Below, piece by piece: positions 10,818 through 21,900 of a stretch of DNA of 36,002 bases; position 1 is the first letter of the stretch; each line of letters begins with the position of its first letter. A program made the translations under genes and the position numbers. Source of the stretch: Perkinsus olseni (Eukaryota; Perkinsozoa; Perkinsida); assembly GCA_013115125.1 (NCBI GenBank), contig JABANN010000352.1, positions 1 through 36,002 of the forward strand, in the 5' to 3' direction. The notes beneath the pieces are model-generated. The model did not search any database. It was not told the DNA's origin and was given only the letters and a program-made list of their open reading frames with translations.

Positions 10818-11611
10818 TCATTTTGGGACGCGCTGAAGCTCCATCGTAGTGCCGTTGAACGGATAGGGGAATGTGAGGCGAATAGTAGCCGCCGCCGCGT
10901 ACGTGATATTTGCAGCTGAGTGAGGAGAGCACGCTACTGTCAAGCGGAGGGTCGCTGGTTCGAACCCTAGTCGACGTACCTTCTATAATAGACCTTATCC
11001 AGAACGGTATACCAGAGAGGTCCATAGTGACCTCCTCGTGCAGCACCTTATAAGATATGTTTCGGGCCTCGACAAATATACTCTTCCTATCCAACGAACC
11101 CATATACCTGAGAAAGTTCAAGATATGCAAGATGAGCAAGATGGTATCCCTTTCCTGCATTAAATCGATCAGCGCGTACTCGCCGAAGGCGAGCACGATG
11201 AGGCCTTGCTCGCCGATAAAAGGCCCCGGTCCAACGTAACGAAATAGTCCGCCTGAATCCGATCCTGACAGATGAACCAACTTGTCGAAAGAATCATCGT
11301 CATCTGCTGAAAAAATCACGCAAAAATTTTTTTCCCATTTTTCCCATTTTCTCATTTTTTCCCTCACCACACCAAGTGAAGAGAAATTTCGAACACCGGA
11401 GAGCAGCCGATCCCATCAGGAAACTCACCGCCGATTTGAGAGGACCGGGGGATGTGTACCGGTATATTGGTAGCCGGCTGAGGAACTGAGGGAAGTGGGT
11501 AATCGAAAGGTCCACGGTTCGATCCCACCACCTACGCATTGGCTTCTCTGGACTACACCCTTGAAATGATACCATAAGTGCGACAAGTAACGTAGCCCAG
11601 AAAAGTATCAT
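10818..11611 (-). CDS. Small protein with signal-like N-terminus, unrecognised
   Basis: Four exons in phase give about 200 residues. The start ATG (11609-11611) opens a hydrophobic leader (MILFWATLLVALMVSFQG), suggesting secretion or membrane insertion. Exon 2 (about 11358-11466) encodes a basic segment. Exon 3 (about 10973-11308) is long for this locus and encodes an acidic start (ADDDDSFDKLVHLSG), then a Leu/Ile-rich core (LILHILNFLRYMGSLDRKS) ending DLSGIPFWIRSIIE. The last exon ends with PYPFNGTTMELQRVPK and a TGA (10818-10820). It contains N-glycosylation-like NGT and NIT triplets. Both flanking introns hold a tRNA-like element whose antisense B-box lies just inside the donor. I do not recognise the family. 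Confidence 0.6.
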
Positions 11612-11776
11612 AACAAGCAACTTGTGGAGATTCGGACAGGATTTCTATAATCGATCAGCCGATCGATTTGCATTGACAACTAGGTTGCGGAGCTGATCGC
11701 GCGCCACGAATTTATGTACCCAACGCGACACACGAGTCTTCCCGATCGGAAAATAAACCAACGTAATATCGTCTTC

Positions 11777-14700
11777 TTAGATGAGCCCCTGCTTGAGCAT
11801 ATCTTGGTACCTAGCGAGTATATCACATGAAGAGCATCTTAGGTTGACTCATGCAAGATACGAAATAGGTCGAAGGGACTTACGTTCTCTGATTCATCAC
11901 GTTACCCATGTTATCTTCGCACTCAATATCGGTATCAGGATCGAACCCTTGGATAGCCTGCTCGCGCCTCAGCTTCTCATACAGAGTAATCTAAGAATCT
12001 CAAGCTCACCCTTGCAAGATACAAAACAGGTCAACTTCTAAGCCACTCACCGCATCCTCTATCCTAGTGATGTCGTGGAAGTGCTTAGAATTCGGAATCC
12101 TCAAGCACTTCATTCCATGCGCGTGCCGCCATTCCGTGAAATGCCGCTCGAAAGCCCTTCGGCCCCAGTACGTATAATTACCACAAATTTCGCACCTGAG
12201 GCAACGAACAATGAAAAAAGCGCGCGCCCTGACGATCGATTCTGGAGGTCACCTGAACGGCTTGCCCAAGCCATGGAGTTTGTAGAGCCAGAAAGGAATC
12301 GGCTTTCCGTCCCAGCCGAGAGGTAAGTTGAGGGGATTGTATCTTAGAGAATCCGCGTCGAGTGCACGAGTCAACCTAAGATACTCTTTACAGTGCGCGA
12401 TTGTCGCCATCGTCGGAGTCCTCAGATTCGCTGTCGGAATCTTGCTCCTGAGTGGGAAGAGAGAGACTGACAAATCGCGAGAACAGATAAAAAGGACCAT
12501 ACATGACACAGGCGGAAATTGAACTTGGGTGCATCGGTGGAAAGCCCACGCAAACACCACTAGACTAATTCGCTACGTTAATAGAGCCGGAAGCAAAGGT
12601 CGTCCTCCCAGTGAGGGTTAGCACGTCGAAGCCAGACCTTCTCACACGGGCGCGTTAATCGAACGACGAGAAGTATCTTCTCACCTTCTTATCCCAAACA
12701 TCATCCTTCTCATCCTCGAACGTCTCCCTTCCGCCGTTCTCTTCGTACCATATATCAGTTTCGATCTCATCCAACGTCCTGAAGAGGGCCGAAATTTTAC
12801 CGCGCGCCACGAAATGCTGGTAGCCGAAAGGTCCCCGGATCGATCCCCGCACCTCGCCTGTCTGACCGTCAAGTACTGTACAGTATCATCGATAGTGTCA
12901 GCCAGAGTCTCCTTGTACTTCTGTATGATAACCTAATAAAAACATTATCATCAACAGCGGAGCGAAGCGATTCATCTTTTGCAATTTTCGTGTCACCTCC
13001 AGTCGAGCGAGTTCCATGTCTCTCTTCTCCGAGAGTTTATTCAAAGCCTCGATTTCTTCCGGATGCATTTTAGCCATCCTCGCGGCGGCCTTCTTGAACT
13101 CCTTGCCCCTCTTATGGCCCTGAATAGAAGAATCTTAGCTCGACTCATGCAAGATACGATTAAGGTCAAGTTGCTACCTCCAGAGCTTGTTCATTTGCGA
13201 AGAGTCGATCAGTGGGCGGACAGTAGAGTCGGGAGTTCCGAGTGAATCCAGCACCCCAACCCTGCACGGATTTGGCCTGAAGATGGCACCTCTGAATTTC
13301 GTGGCACGTGACAGAAATATCCGTATAAAAGATACCCCACTTCAATAATAGATCAGCCGATCGATTTGTACTTACCTGCCATCTCTCCTGAAATTCTTCC
13401 TCCGATTCCTTCTCCAGCTTCTCGATATCAAAGATCGGTCGCTGACGTTGAATGAATCCCCTGAGACGGAGAAAGATACGATGAACGGTCGAAGGTATCT
13501 TAGCTTCACCCATGGAAGATACGAAAGAGGTCGGAGCAAAACGACAAAGATATCATAGCTCGAAGCACGATAGATACAAAATAGGTCAACCTTCATCTCA
13601 CCTGAGGTACTTCTGCAAGGCCTTCAAATACTCCAAATAATCCTTCTGTTTATACCTGCCATAATTTTGCTAATTCTCATCTAGCCGACGAAAAAGCGCG
13701 CGCCCGGCCTACTTGAGGTGCCTCGGAATATGATGGAACTGTTCGAACGTCTTCAAATAGGAAATATAATCGATCTCGTTGTAGTCGCCTTCATGAGCCG
13801 CCAAAAATTCTTTTTGCGAAAGAATTTTTTCCTCCGATTTTTTCCCTTTTTCTGCGCGGCTTTCCATTTTCTTTTCATATTTTTCCCACAATGTACTCAG
13901 GAATTGCTTCCGACGGAACCTGAAAGGGGCGAGATTTTGTGTATGTCAAGGGTCAACCTAAGATTCTTCCAGCATATCCTTACTCGCCGTATTTCTTCAA
14001 GTTAACGAACTGGTCATAAAGCTCGTGCATGTCAACGTATCTGCAGAAGAGTATCTTAGCTCGGCGCATGTAAGATACAGAATAGGTTCATTTCAACTGA
14101 GGTTAGTATCTCATCCCATCCTCTGACAAAGCCGGTTAAATGCAAAATCGAGGGAATCTTAGCTCGAGCAAAGAAGATACCGAATAGGTCGACATCAATC
14201 ACAATCTCAGTCCAGCTCCGGACAGAGCAGGCTAACGGAGGCATCTCAGGTCGAACAATGCAAGATACGAATAGGGTTCAATTGAAGTCGTTTGCAAATG
14301 CTTACTTGCCGAAAGATTCCTCGCCACTAAATTTATATTCGCTTCTTTGGTGCGCCAAACTTCCTTTATACCACGACTCTACCGTGGATACCTAAAACTC
14401 CATAATTTAGCTAATCTCCCGGGGAGTCGAAAATTTTCCCTCACCTTTGGCATGGAATTTTTCTCGCTATTTCGAGCGTAGTAATCCTGTGCCTAACAAG
14501 AAAGACGTCACCGGGGATCTAACCCGGGTGATCGGACTACCTCTTTTATTTTGCGGTAAAATGCGGTCCAAATTTCTCCTCCCCGTCCGACCAAGGCCGA
14601 TAGTTCATCCTGAAGATAAACAAAAGTCGGCGGGCGGTGAATCCATACCCTAGGTCATAAAGAACTGCTATCCGCGTTCTTCAATGAACTGTAGGTCCGC

Positions 14701-15720
14701 CGAGCTGCCTCGAGAGAACCTCTGATATCTCTCTCCACTATTATGATTCTACAGTAAGAGCAATCTAAAGATTGCAAAACATGTCAGCGAGTTAACTTCT
14801 ACAATTTTTAGAGTTTGAGGCTGTAATTTTGACAGTGGGTTCGCAGCATATATTGAGCAGGTTCGTAGTGCACGCACCTCAGCCTCGCTCCCTTCAGTTG
14901 TTTCGAGTTTTATTAGTGGTCGAATCGAGTATATGGGCCCGAAATGCAACAAGGTAAAAATCGATCGAATTTTTAGCGCGCGCCCAGATAAAACAATATA
15001 AATATAAACTGCGAACCCACTGTCAAAATTACAGCCTCAAACTCTAAAAATTGTAGAAGTTAACTCACTGGCATGTTCTGCAACCTTTAGATTTTTCGTA
15101 CTGTGTTACGAGTGTATATAATTCACCATCACGAGCAAGTTTCGCAATGAATTGGCCAGCCGTTGCAAATCGAACCCACGACCTAGCGGTGGGCAACCAT
15201 CCTCCTTAACATCTACGCCATTTCTACTACCTCCTTCTGCCCATCTTTGTCTTCGTAAAGCTTCTCGAGCTCCTCCGCCTTCTCGCAACTTTTAGAGACC
15301 AAGTCAGCCAAGGCGTAGTCATAGGCCATCTGAAATATCGAGAGTTTCGCGCGCCACGAAATTGCCGGTCGACTGTTAGTGAGCCGAATCTTCAAGTTCA
15401 TTCTGGCAGAACGCAGACGAAAAGATCCCGGATCCGATATCCGGATCTTCGAGAAACCTCGGGTTTGATTTAGATGATTTTCACGAAATCATCAAGATAT
15501 GTCAAAGAGACAAGAAGATACCAAAAGATACTCTGTGCCGAGTTGCGCAGCCGCAAGGTTATTCGAGATACCAAAAGATATCCCACCCCACTACTACCCT
15601 GGTCGTCTGGTTGGCGCCAGCCTTCATAGACTGGTCGACCAATACCCGCGAGGCCGCCTTCTCGATCGTCTCCAAATCCTCCCAATCCGATCGAATCCTT
15701 TCGACGATGCTGCCACTCAT
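11777..15720 (-). CDS. SF3A3: Splicing factor 3A subunit 3 (SF3a60)
   Basis: Component of the SF3a complex of U2 snRNP, needed for branch-site recognition. Start ATG is 15718-15720; stop is TAA (11777-11779). About 18 exons; those read exactly include 15598-15720, 15231-15329, 14541-14609 and 13984-14040, and the last is about 11777-11814. Landmarks: [68 protein letters not shown]; a zinc-finger-like [40 protein letters not shown]; the matrin-type zinc finger [19 protein letters not shown]; and the C-terminus [11 protein letters not shown] Lys/Glu-rich insertion of about 40 residues ([20 protein letters not shown]) sits before DYISYL and is absent from the human protein as I remember it. Introns are GT-AG and rich in family A. 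Confidence 0.95.
12343..12391 (-). repeat. 49-nt SF3A3 intron consisting of a family A element
   Basis: Read on the minus strand, the intron starts GTAAAGAGTATCTTAGGTTG and ends in TCTCTAAG, with the next exon starting ATACAATCCC. The acceptor AG thus falls inside the AAG|ATAC of the element's right stem. Confidence 0.75.
14751..15104. mobile_element. Non-autonomous DNA transposon (MITE) with about 104-bp terminal inverted repeats
   Basis: Left arm 14751-14854 and right arm about 15001-15104 are inverted copies at roughly 90 percent identity by eye. Their ends match as ACAGTA and TACTGT. The longest perfect match is about 57 nt, reading GAGTTAACTTCTACAATTTT at its outer end. Total length is about 354 bp, with no coding capacity. 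It lies wholly within the SF3A3 intron between 14609 and 15231. The middle contains a GCGCGCGCCC motif related to family B. No clear target-site duplication was found. The superfamily is not identified. Confidence 0.85.
15150..15230 (-). repeat. tRNA-like element abutting an SF3A3 donor site
   Basis: On the minus strand the intron begins GTAGTAGAAATGGCGTAGAT, giving an A-box-like TGGCGTAG directly after the donor, then a B-box-like GGTTCGATTTG at about 15157-15167. Stems pair poorly, so it is not a working tRNA. Confidence 0.5.
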
Positions 15721-15736
15721 AGAAAGGTTAAGGTTC

Positions 15737-15985
15737 AACCTAAGATACTCTACTGAGAAGAACATGCTTCGACCTAAGATACTCTACTGAGAAGAACAGG
15801 CTTCAACCTAAGATACTCTACTGAGAAGAACAGGCTTCAACCTAAGATACTCTACTGAGAAGAACATGCTTCGACCTTAGATACTCTACTGAGAGGAACA
15901 TGCTTCGACCTAAGATACTTCCCGCCACTACCCCAAACGCTCTCCCGAGGAGAACCAGCTTCAACCTAAGATACTGTAACCAAAC
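15737..15985. repeat. 34-bp tandem array in the SF3A3 5' flank
   Basis: Unit starts are 15737, 15771, 15805, 15839, 15873 and 15907, with a seventh diverged copy at 15963. Each unit is AACCTAAGATACTCTACTGA then GAAGAACAGGCTTC; the first part is the antisense right half of family A. The array fills the space between the SF3A3 start codon (15720) and the stop codon of the next gene (16000), so it occupies the SF3A3 promoter or 5' UTR. Confidence 0.9.
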
Positions 15986-15999
15986 AAATTTCCGAAAAA

Positions 16000-18900
16000 T
16001 CAGAACGTTTCTTTCGACTCGGGAAGATCCTCCCCTTCCTCGCTGAGCGTCTGCAAGCCGCCACTATTAAATGAACCCTCATCTCGCCCAACCGGTGACG
16101 CAGTCGGGAAATCATCTTCATCCTCACCGTCCGAAGAATCCAATTCATCTCGGTACCTGACCCAACCTATTTCGTATCTTGCACGCTCGACCTCTGGATT
16201 CTCGAGTATATTCTTGCGCAACTTATTTTGCATATAGCACGCATGAACCTAAGATACCCGACTAGCTTCGCTCCGCCTACGCTTGAAGTTCATTCCTCGC
16301 TGATACATCATCCATGATTCCTGCCAGGACGTCTCCGTCATCGGCCATCTCGCTGCTCGGGAGAGTTCTGTACAGTGCAGGGTCGGGCAGATCAAAAACG
16401 ACGTCCAATAAGCTGGCAACATCCTAAAAAAAGGGTACAACTCAACCTAATTCGTATCTTGCATGCTCGACCTAGAGATGCGGTATCCGAGGTTGAAGCG
16501 TGCTTGATACAGAATAGGTCAAGATACTACCTTATAAAGCTGGCTATTGTTGTTACCGAGGAGTATCACCCTCTGAGACACTTCGTAATGCCTCACCTCC
16601 ACCATATCTTCCCGAAGGCCAAATCGTGGTACGAAACTGAAAGATACGACCGAATCATTCCTGCGTCGCGTATCTTAGGTCGAGCTCCCCATAAGATACC
16701 ATGATGACACAAAGATACTCTTGGCTGCCATTCCGTTACTACCTGTCCTTCCCCTCTTTCCAAATCCTCGATCCGGATCCTCTCCAAGGGTGGAACGAAT
16801 CCTGAAAAAGGCAATATGCATAAACAATGACCTTTACGTGATTTTTAATTTACAATGCTATAAGATAAAAAAGATACTACAGGATAATAAATGGTAAAAA
16901 CTCACAAAGTTTTATTTAACAATATGCTTTTTATTTCTATGCAACGGAAGATTCCTCAAGCAGATCTACAGTGAGATCTTGTCAAGAAAAATTGTTCGCA
17001 CTCCTTGTCGCTTAATATCGATATATTAAAAATAATATCTTCCGCATCCGACCTACTTTGCCTCCAGCAGGCATTAAGTTAAGATACCATATACTATGAA
17101 TTATATCCTCCATATCCGACCTATCTTGTCCAGAGCAAGCATCAAGCTAAGATACCAACCATATTACATTAGTATTATAAGATTTGATATCACCCATATC
17201 CCTCCCCGGCGGAGTCCTCCACACGACGCCCCGACCGTTTCGGTTCCGCGACCAGTTGCAGCCGATAGGATGGCATAAACAGCTTCGCAACGCGCCGAAT
17301 CCCTGAGGCCGGGAAATCGATCGAGCGATCGATTTGGATATCTTACGGCATCGACTATGTCGTCATCCATCAGCGCTTTGTTGAACTTTTCCTTGAATTC
17401 CGAGCATGTACCAGAGAATCTTGGGTTGAAGCATGCAAGATGCAGAAAAGCTCAACTTCATGCCGCACCTCCAAATACACGACTCTCCTTGATGATAATC
17501 GAAATCCGATCCAGTCTTTCCGGTTGGCGGTTTAACCTGAAAGGAATGAAAATCAAAATCGATCAAACTTCGCTCCGCCTGAACTTCTCACTTCCGTCTC
17601 TTCGTCATCAACCTGCTGCTGGCTTCCCTGAGATTTCTGAAGAATATCCAAGGTTGAAGCATGCAGGATACAAAAAAAGTTACCTTCTTCTTCCCCCTAT
17701 TTCTATTCTTCGGAGTCCTCACCGTTATTCCCTCAGTTGAAAGTCCTCGTCTCGACCGATACCTAGATATAAAAAAACTTCGCTCCGCCGAATTTCCAAA
17801 TCGATCAAATTTCGCTCCGCCTTTTTACTGTTGAAATCGCTCCAACACTCCCTTCTGAGCACAAGGAGTCATCTTCTTCCACTGATCCGTCTCCTTCATT
17901 CGGTCGAGACCTGACAAATCGATCAACTGGGCGCGCGCTATCTTTACCAGCCTCCTCACCGATCTCCTCTATGATTTTGAAGTCTGCTTCTTCGTAAGCC
18001 TTCACAAATTTTCCGTTGGGGCTAACAGAAAAAATGGAAAAACTCGAAATAAACGAAAGAAAAATCGCTTCGCTCCGCCCTTACCTTCTTACATCATCCT
18101 TCGTATATTGTCCTCTCCGGCAAGAACCTAGATATCCGAGATATCTTAGGTTGAAGCATGCACGATACAAAACAACTCAACATTACCCTTCGCAATCCAA
18201 TCTGCAATAGTATCAATTTCCATGTCTCTCAAATCATCTTTCGCCAGGGGTCCTGTCACCCAGCTGGCATTCAGGTCGAATAAGTAACGAGGATCTGAGC
18301 GCGTTGAGGAATTACAAGATCTATCAAGACAAGCAAGATTCTATTGATTCGCTCATAGAACTGGATTCAATATGCTACAAAAAAGATTTCCACAGAAAGT
18401 ATCTTCATCGTTCGTCTCCTGCACGCTTCGACCTAAGATACTACCTCCGCCGACTTTCTTCAATGCCATAGCAAATGCCAAGCTTCGATCCATCGACGTC
18501 TTATCGCTCGTGTGAGCCGACGTCCGGTCACCTTGGATATCACGATAATCCTTCGCTGCACTGAAAGAGAATCTTAGGTTGATCCGTGAAAGATACTAAT
18601 TAGGTCGTGTTACTGTAATCGCTCCTTGAAGTCTTGCTCAGCCTTCTCAAATCTGCATCGCTCCGCCTCGCGATACATTTCCAATTCTTTCGGATCCACC
18701 TCTTTACGAACAAATTCAAACTCAATCGTACCTGAAATCAAACGTATCTCATTCACTCGTGTAACGCCAGAGTCGACCTATCAGCGTATCCTATTCACTC
18801 GTGTAACGCCGGCGACCTATCAGCGTATCTTATTCCTTCATGTAACGCCAGAGTCGACCTATCAGCGTATCTTATTCACTCATGTAACGCCAGAGTCGAC

Positions 18901-21900
18901 CTATCAGCGTATCTTATTCACCCATGTAACGCCAGAGTCGACCTAGCAGCGTATCTTATTCATTCATGTAACGCCAGAGTCGACCTATCAGCGTATCTTA
19001 TTCACCCATGTAACGCCAGAGTCGACCTACCAATAGGTAGAGAGAATCGATCCTCAACCCTAGGCTGCTTCCTTCCTTCAGCGTCTTTATGCCAGGACAC
19101 TTTATTACCTATAAAAATGCAACATGCGCGATTCGAACCCGGACAAAAATATTTCAACAAGCCATTATCAAATTCCCAACCTAAACCGTATCTTATACGC
19201 ATCGACCTGAGATACCCTCAACTAGCGTTGCCAAATTAAAAATACCCCTGCCAGGATTCGAACTCGGGACCTACAGAATGGCATCCTCAATCCGTTCTTA
19301 GCACTCGCCGTCGTCTGATCGAATACATTCTCCCAAATATTTTGGTCAAAGAATCTCATCATTCGCTTGAACCTGAGGAAAAAAGGATTCTCAAAAAAAT
19401 TAGTATCATAAAAAATTTCCCGACATCTCCATCGTGTGCATTGATCGACCTCGGATACGTCAAGATATGTCATTAATAACATTGAAACTCACACTACGTT
19501 GTTCTCTGACTCAAACTTATCTTCCGCACGCTTCGACATAAGATACTCTTTCAGGATAACCCGGGTTCGATCCCCGCACATTACATCAATTTAAAATATG
19601 GATCCCTCCTCGTCAAATCTTCAAAATGCTCAATCGAGACGTTCCTGAAAATTCCTAAATCTTGCAATCTTGCTCTCACTTGCATTTCCTCAAGTACTAC
19701 CTCATCGTAGGTGCCATAGTACCGTCAACAATCAGATCCGGCCAGACTAAATGGAACGAACTCTTCCATCGTTCCTTCCCTTTGTTGTAGCCCGACGCAG
19801 AGTAAACGTGACATTTCAACTTGCTCACATCAGGGAAGAAGAGATGAAGGGCTTGCACTCGTCTGACAGTCGAAAGGTCCCGGGTTCGATCCCCAGCGGA
19901 GGCGTTTCTAGCGATAATAACACATTCTATTGAAACGTACTCGCTATTCTATTGACATCCCGAAAAATCATCCTTCAGTTATCAAAATCGAAAAAGAGAA
20001 AATTCCTTACGGATTTTTGCAGGCAACGAGTTTGCGAAAAGTTCGATACCAAGGAGTATCTTAGGTCGAACATGAGCGTATACAGAGGCTGAAGATACGA
20101 GTTGTAAACGAGTCTTTTAACTCTCCAGGACCGAGCGCTCCCCCAAATACCATCCGGACTTGGAAATCTAATCTCACGTATCTTCCTAGCATCAACCTAA
20201 GATACGCATTTCCTACTCTTTCAAAAACATGAGATTCTCATCCAAAATGATGGTATCCAAGTCTCCCGACCCTTCAATGTCATGAAAGGTCCCTTCAAAA
20301 TCAATATCCTCAACGAACGGAAATCTAAAAAAATACATTAAAATACTCTCGCCGGGATTCGAACCCGGGACTTCTTACATGGGTGTCTGTATCTCCGATA
20401 TATAAGTATGAATACCATTTTTGTACAGCCAAGCCTTATTATGGAAGAGCGCCTTTTGGACATCGGGGTCGTCCGGGATTCTCCACTTGCCACTGAAACG
20501 CCTTCAACTGTCGCGATACCAATAATTTCGTGGCGCGCGACAGAATATATAATTTCGTGGCGCGCGACGGAATATATAATTTCGTGGCGCGCGACGGTAA
20601 GTTTAATTTCGTGGCGCGCGACGCAACATGTAATTTGCCTGAAGGCTGGAGACGTCTATATATCGATAAGCATAGATCAACAATGATCAACCAATCACTT
20701 TTGTTCGTTTAATATCTCGACACTGTGAAATGTCAACAAATTTCGTGGCGCGCGACGACGAATTTAATTTTGTGGCGCGCGACGGTATATATAATATCGT
20801 CGCGCGCGACGGTGAATTTAATTTTGTGGCGCGCGACACTTTCTTGCCTACCTGAATGAAAAAGCATCTTTATTTCCCATCAAAGTACTGTGCGTCAAAA
20901 CTTTCTCATTGGTATCATAACGGAACCACCATTCTTGAATCTGCCAGAGAAAAAGAACGAAATTTTCCGCGAAAAATTTCCGAAAATTTTTGCGGGAATT
21001 TCGCAAAACTGAAAGAATCTTTTACCTCTTTGAATTTCTCGAAAGTCTCTCTATCCGCGTTTCTCAGGCTCCGCAACTGAAAAAAATATCTTAGCGGAGC
21101 GAAGCACGAAAAAAACAAATAAAAACCGCTTCGCTCCGCTCACTTGCGGTAGGGCTAATGCTCGAGGATTCAGTTTGGAGTTCCCATACTGCTTCTGTTC
21201 ATCGAACCGTTTGATGTCCTGAAACGGAGAGTATCTTCAGGTCAAGCATGCAAGATACGAAATAGGTTGGAGATATGCTTACCCTCAGGGCGCGCGCGTT
21301 GCCACCGTCATGATCCCCACTTGCACTGCCGTACTTGTCAATGATACTGCGCAAAGTAGCCACTCGATTTTGCAGGCCCACGGCTCGATACCTGAAAGTT
21401 CAGCGGAGCGAAGCGATTCATGTTTGCAATTTTGTGCTTGGCAACGAAAATGAGGTTACACTTCAACTGTCTCGCATGATACGTTCGAGCTCACCCGTGA
21501 TATACATGAGTCGACAAAAGATGCGTCCGAGCTACCTATCACTACACCAAAGTAATAAAAATTTTCAAGCTCTCTATCATATAACAGGATCGACCTAAGA
21601 TACGTTCAAGCCATCTATCATATCACAGGATCGGCCTAAGATACGCTCAAGCCGCCTATCATATCACAGGATCGACCTAAGATACGTTCAAGCTATCTAT
21701 CATATCACAGGATCGACCTAAGATACGCCTACAGTTCATTCGCAATCCTGTCCGCCAATATCGTCATCATGTGGGGATCGGCGGCGCTGTGGAAATCTCT
21801 CCTCGGTAATTTCTGAAAATAATTCAAAAACTCGAAAGTGAAAAAACAAAAAAATTGCCGTAAAATTCAGTCAAGAAAAATTGCAAATAAAATGACACCC

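Noticed and set aside
10789-11370. 193-codon minus-strand frame as a whole gene
   Set aside because: Its start reads through the T-rich intron end and its 3' part through a tRNA-like intron. The multi-exon model with a signal-like leader fits phases better.
16593-16824. Separate gene starting at an ATG near 16824 (frame MHIAFFRIRS)
   Set aside because: This alternative frame stays open for several exons, but the phase-consistent frame continuing from the upstream exon (WRTPPGRDMG then FVPPLERIRI) has more protein-like composition.
20524-20840. CRISPR-like array
   Set aside because: The units are contiguous tandem repeats with no unique spacers, inside an intron of a eukaryotic gene. The same holds for the 34-, 41- and 42-bp arrays.
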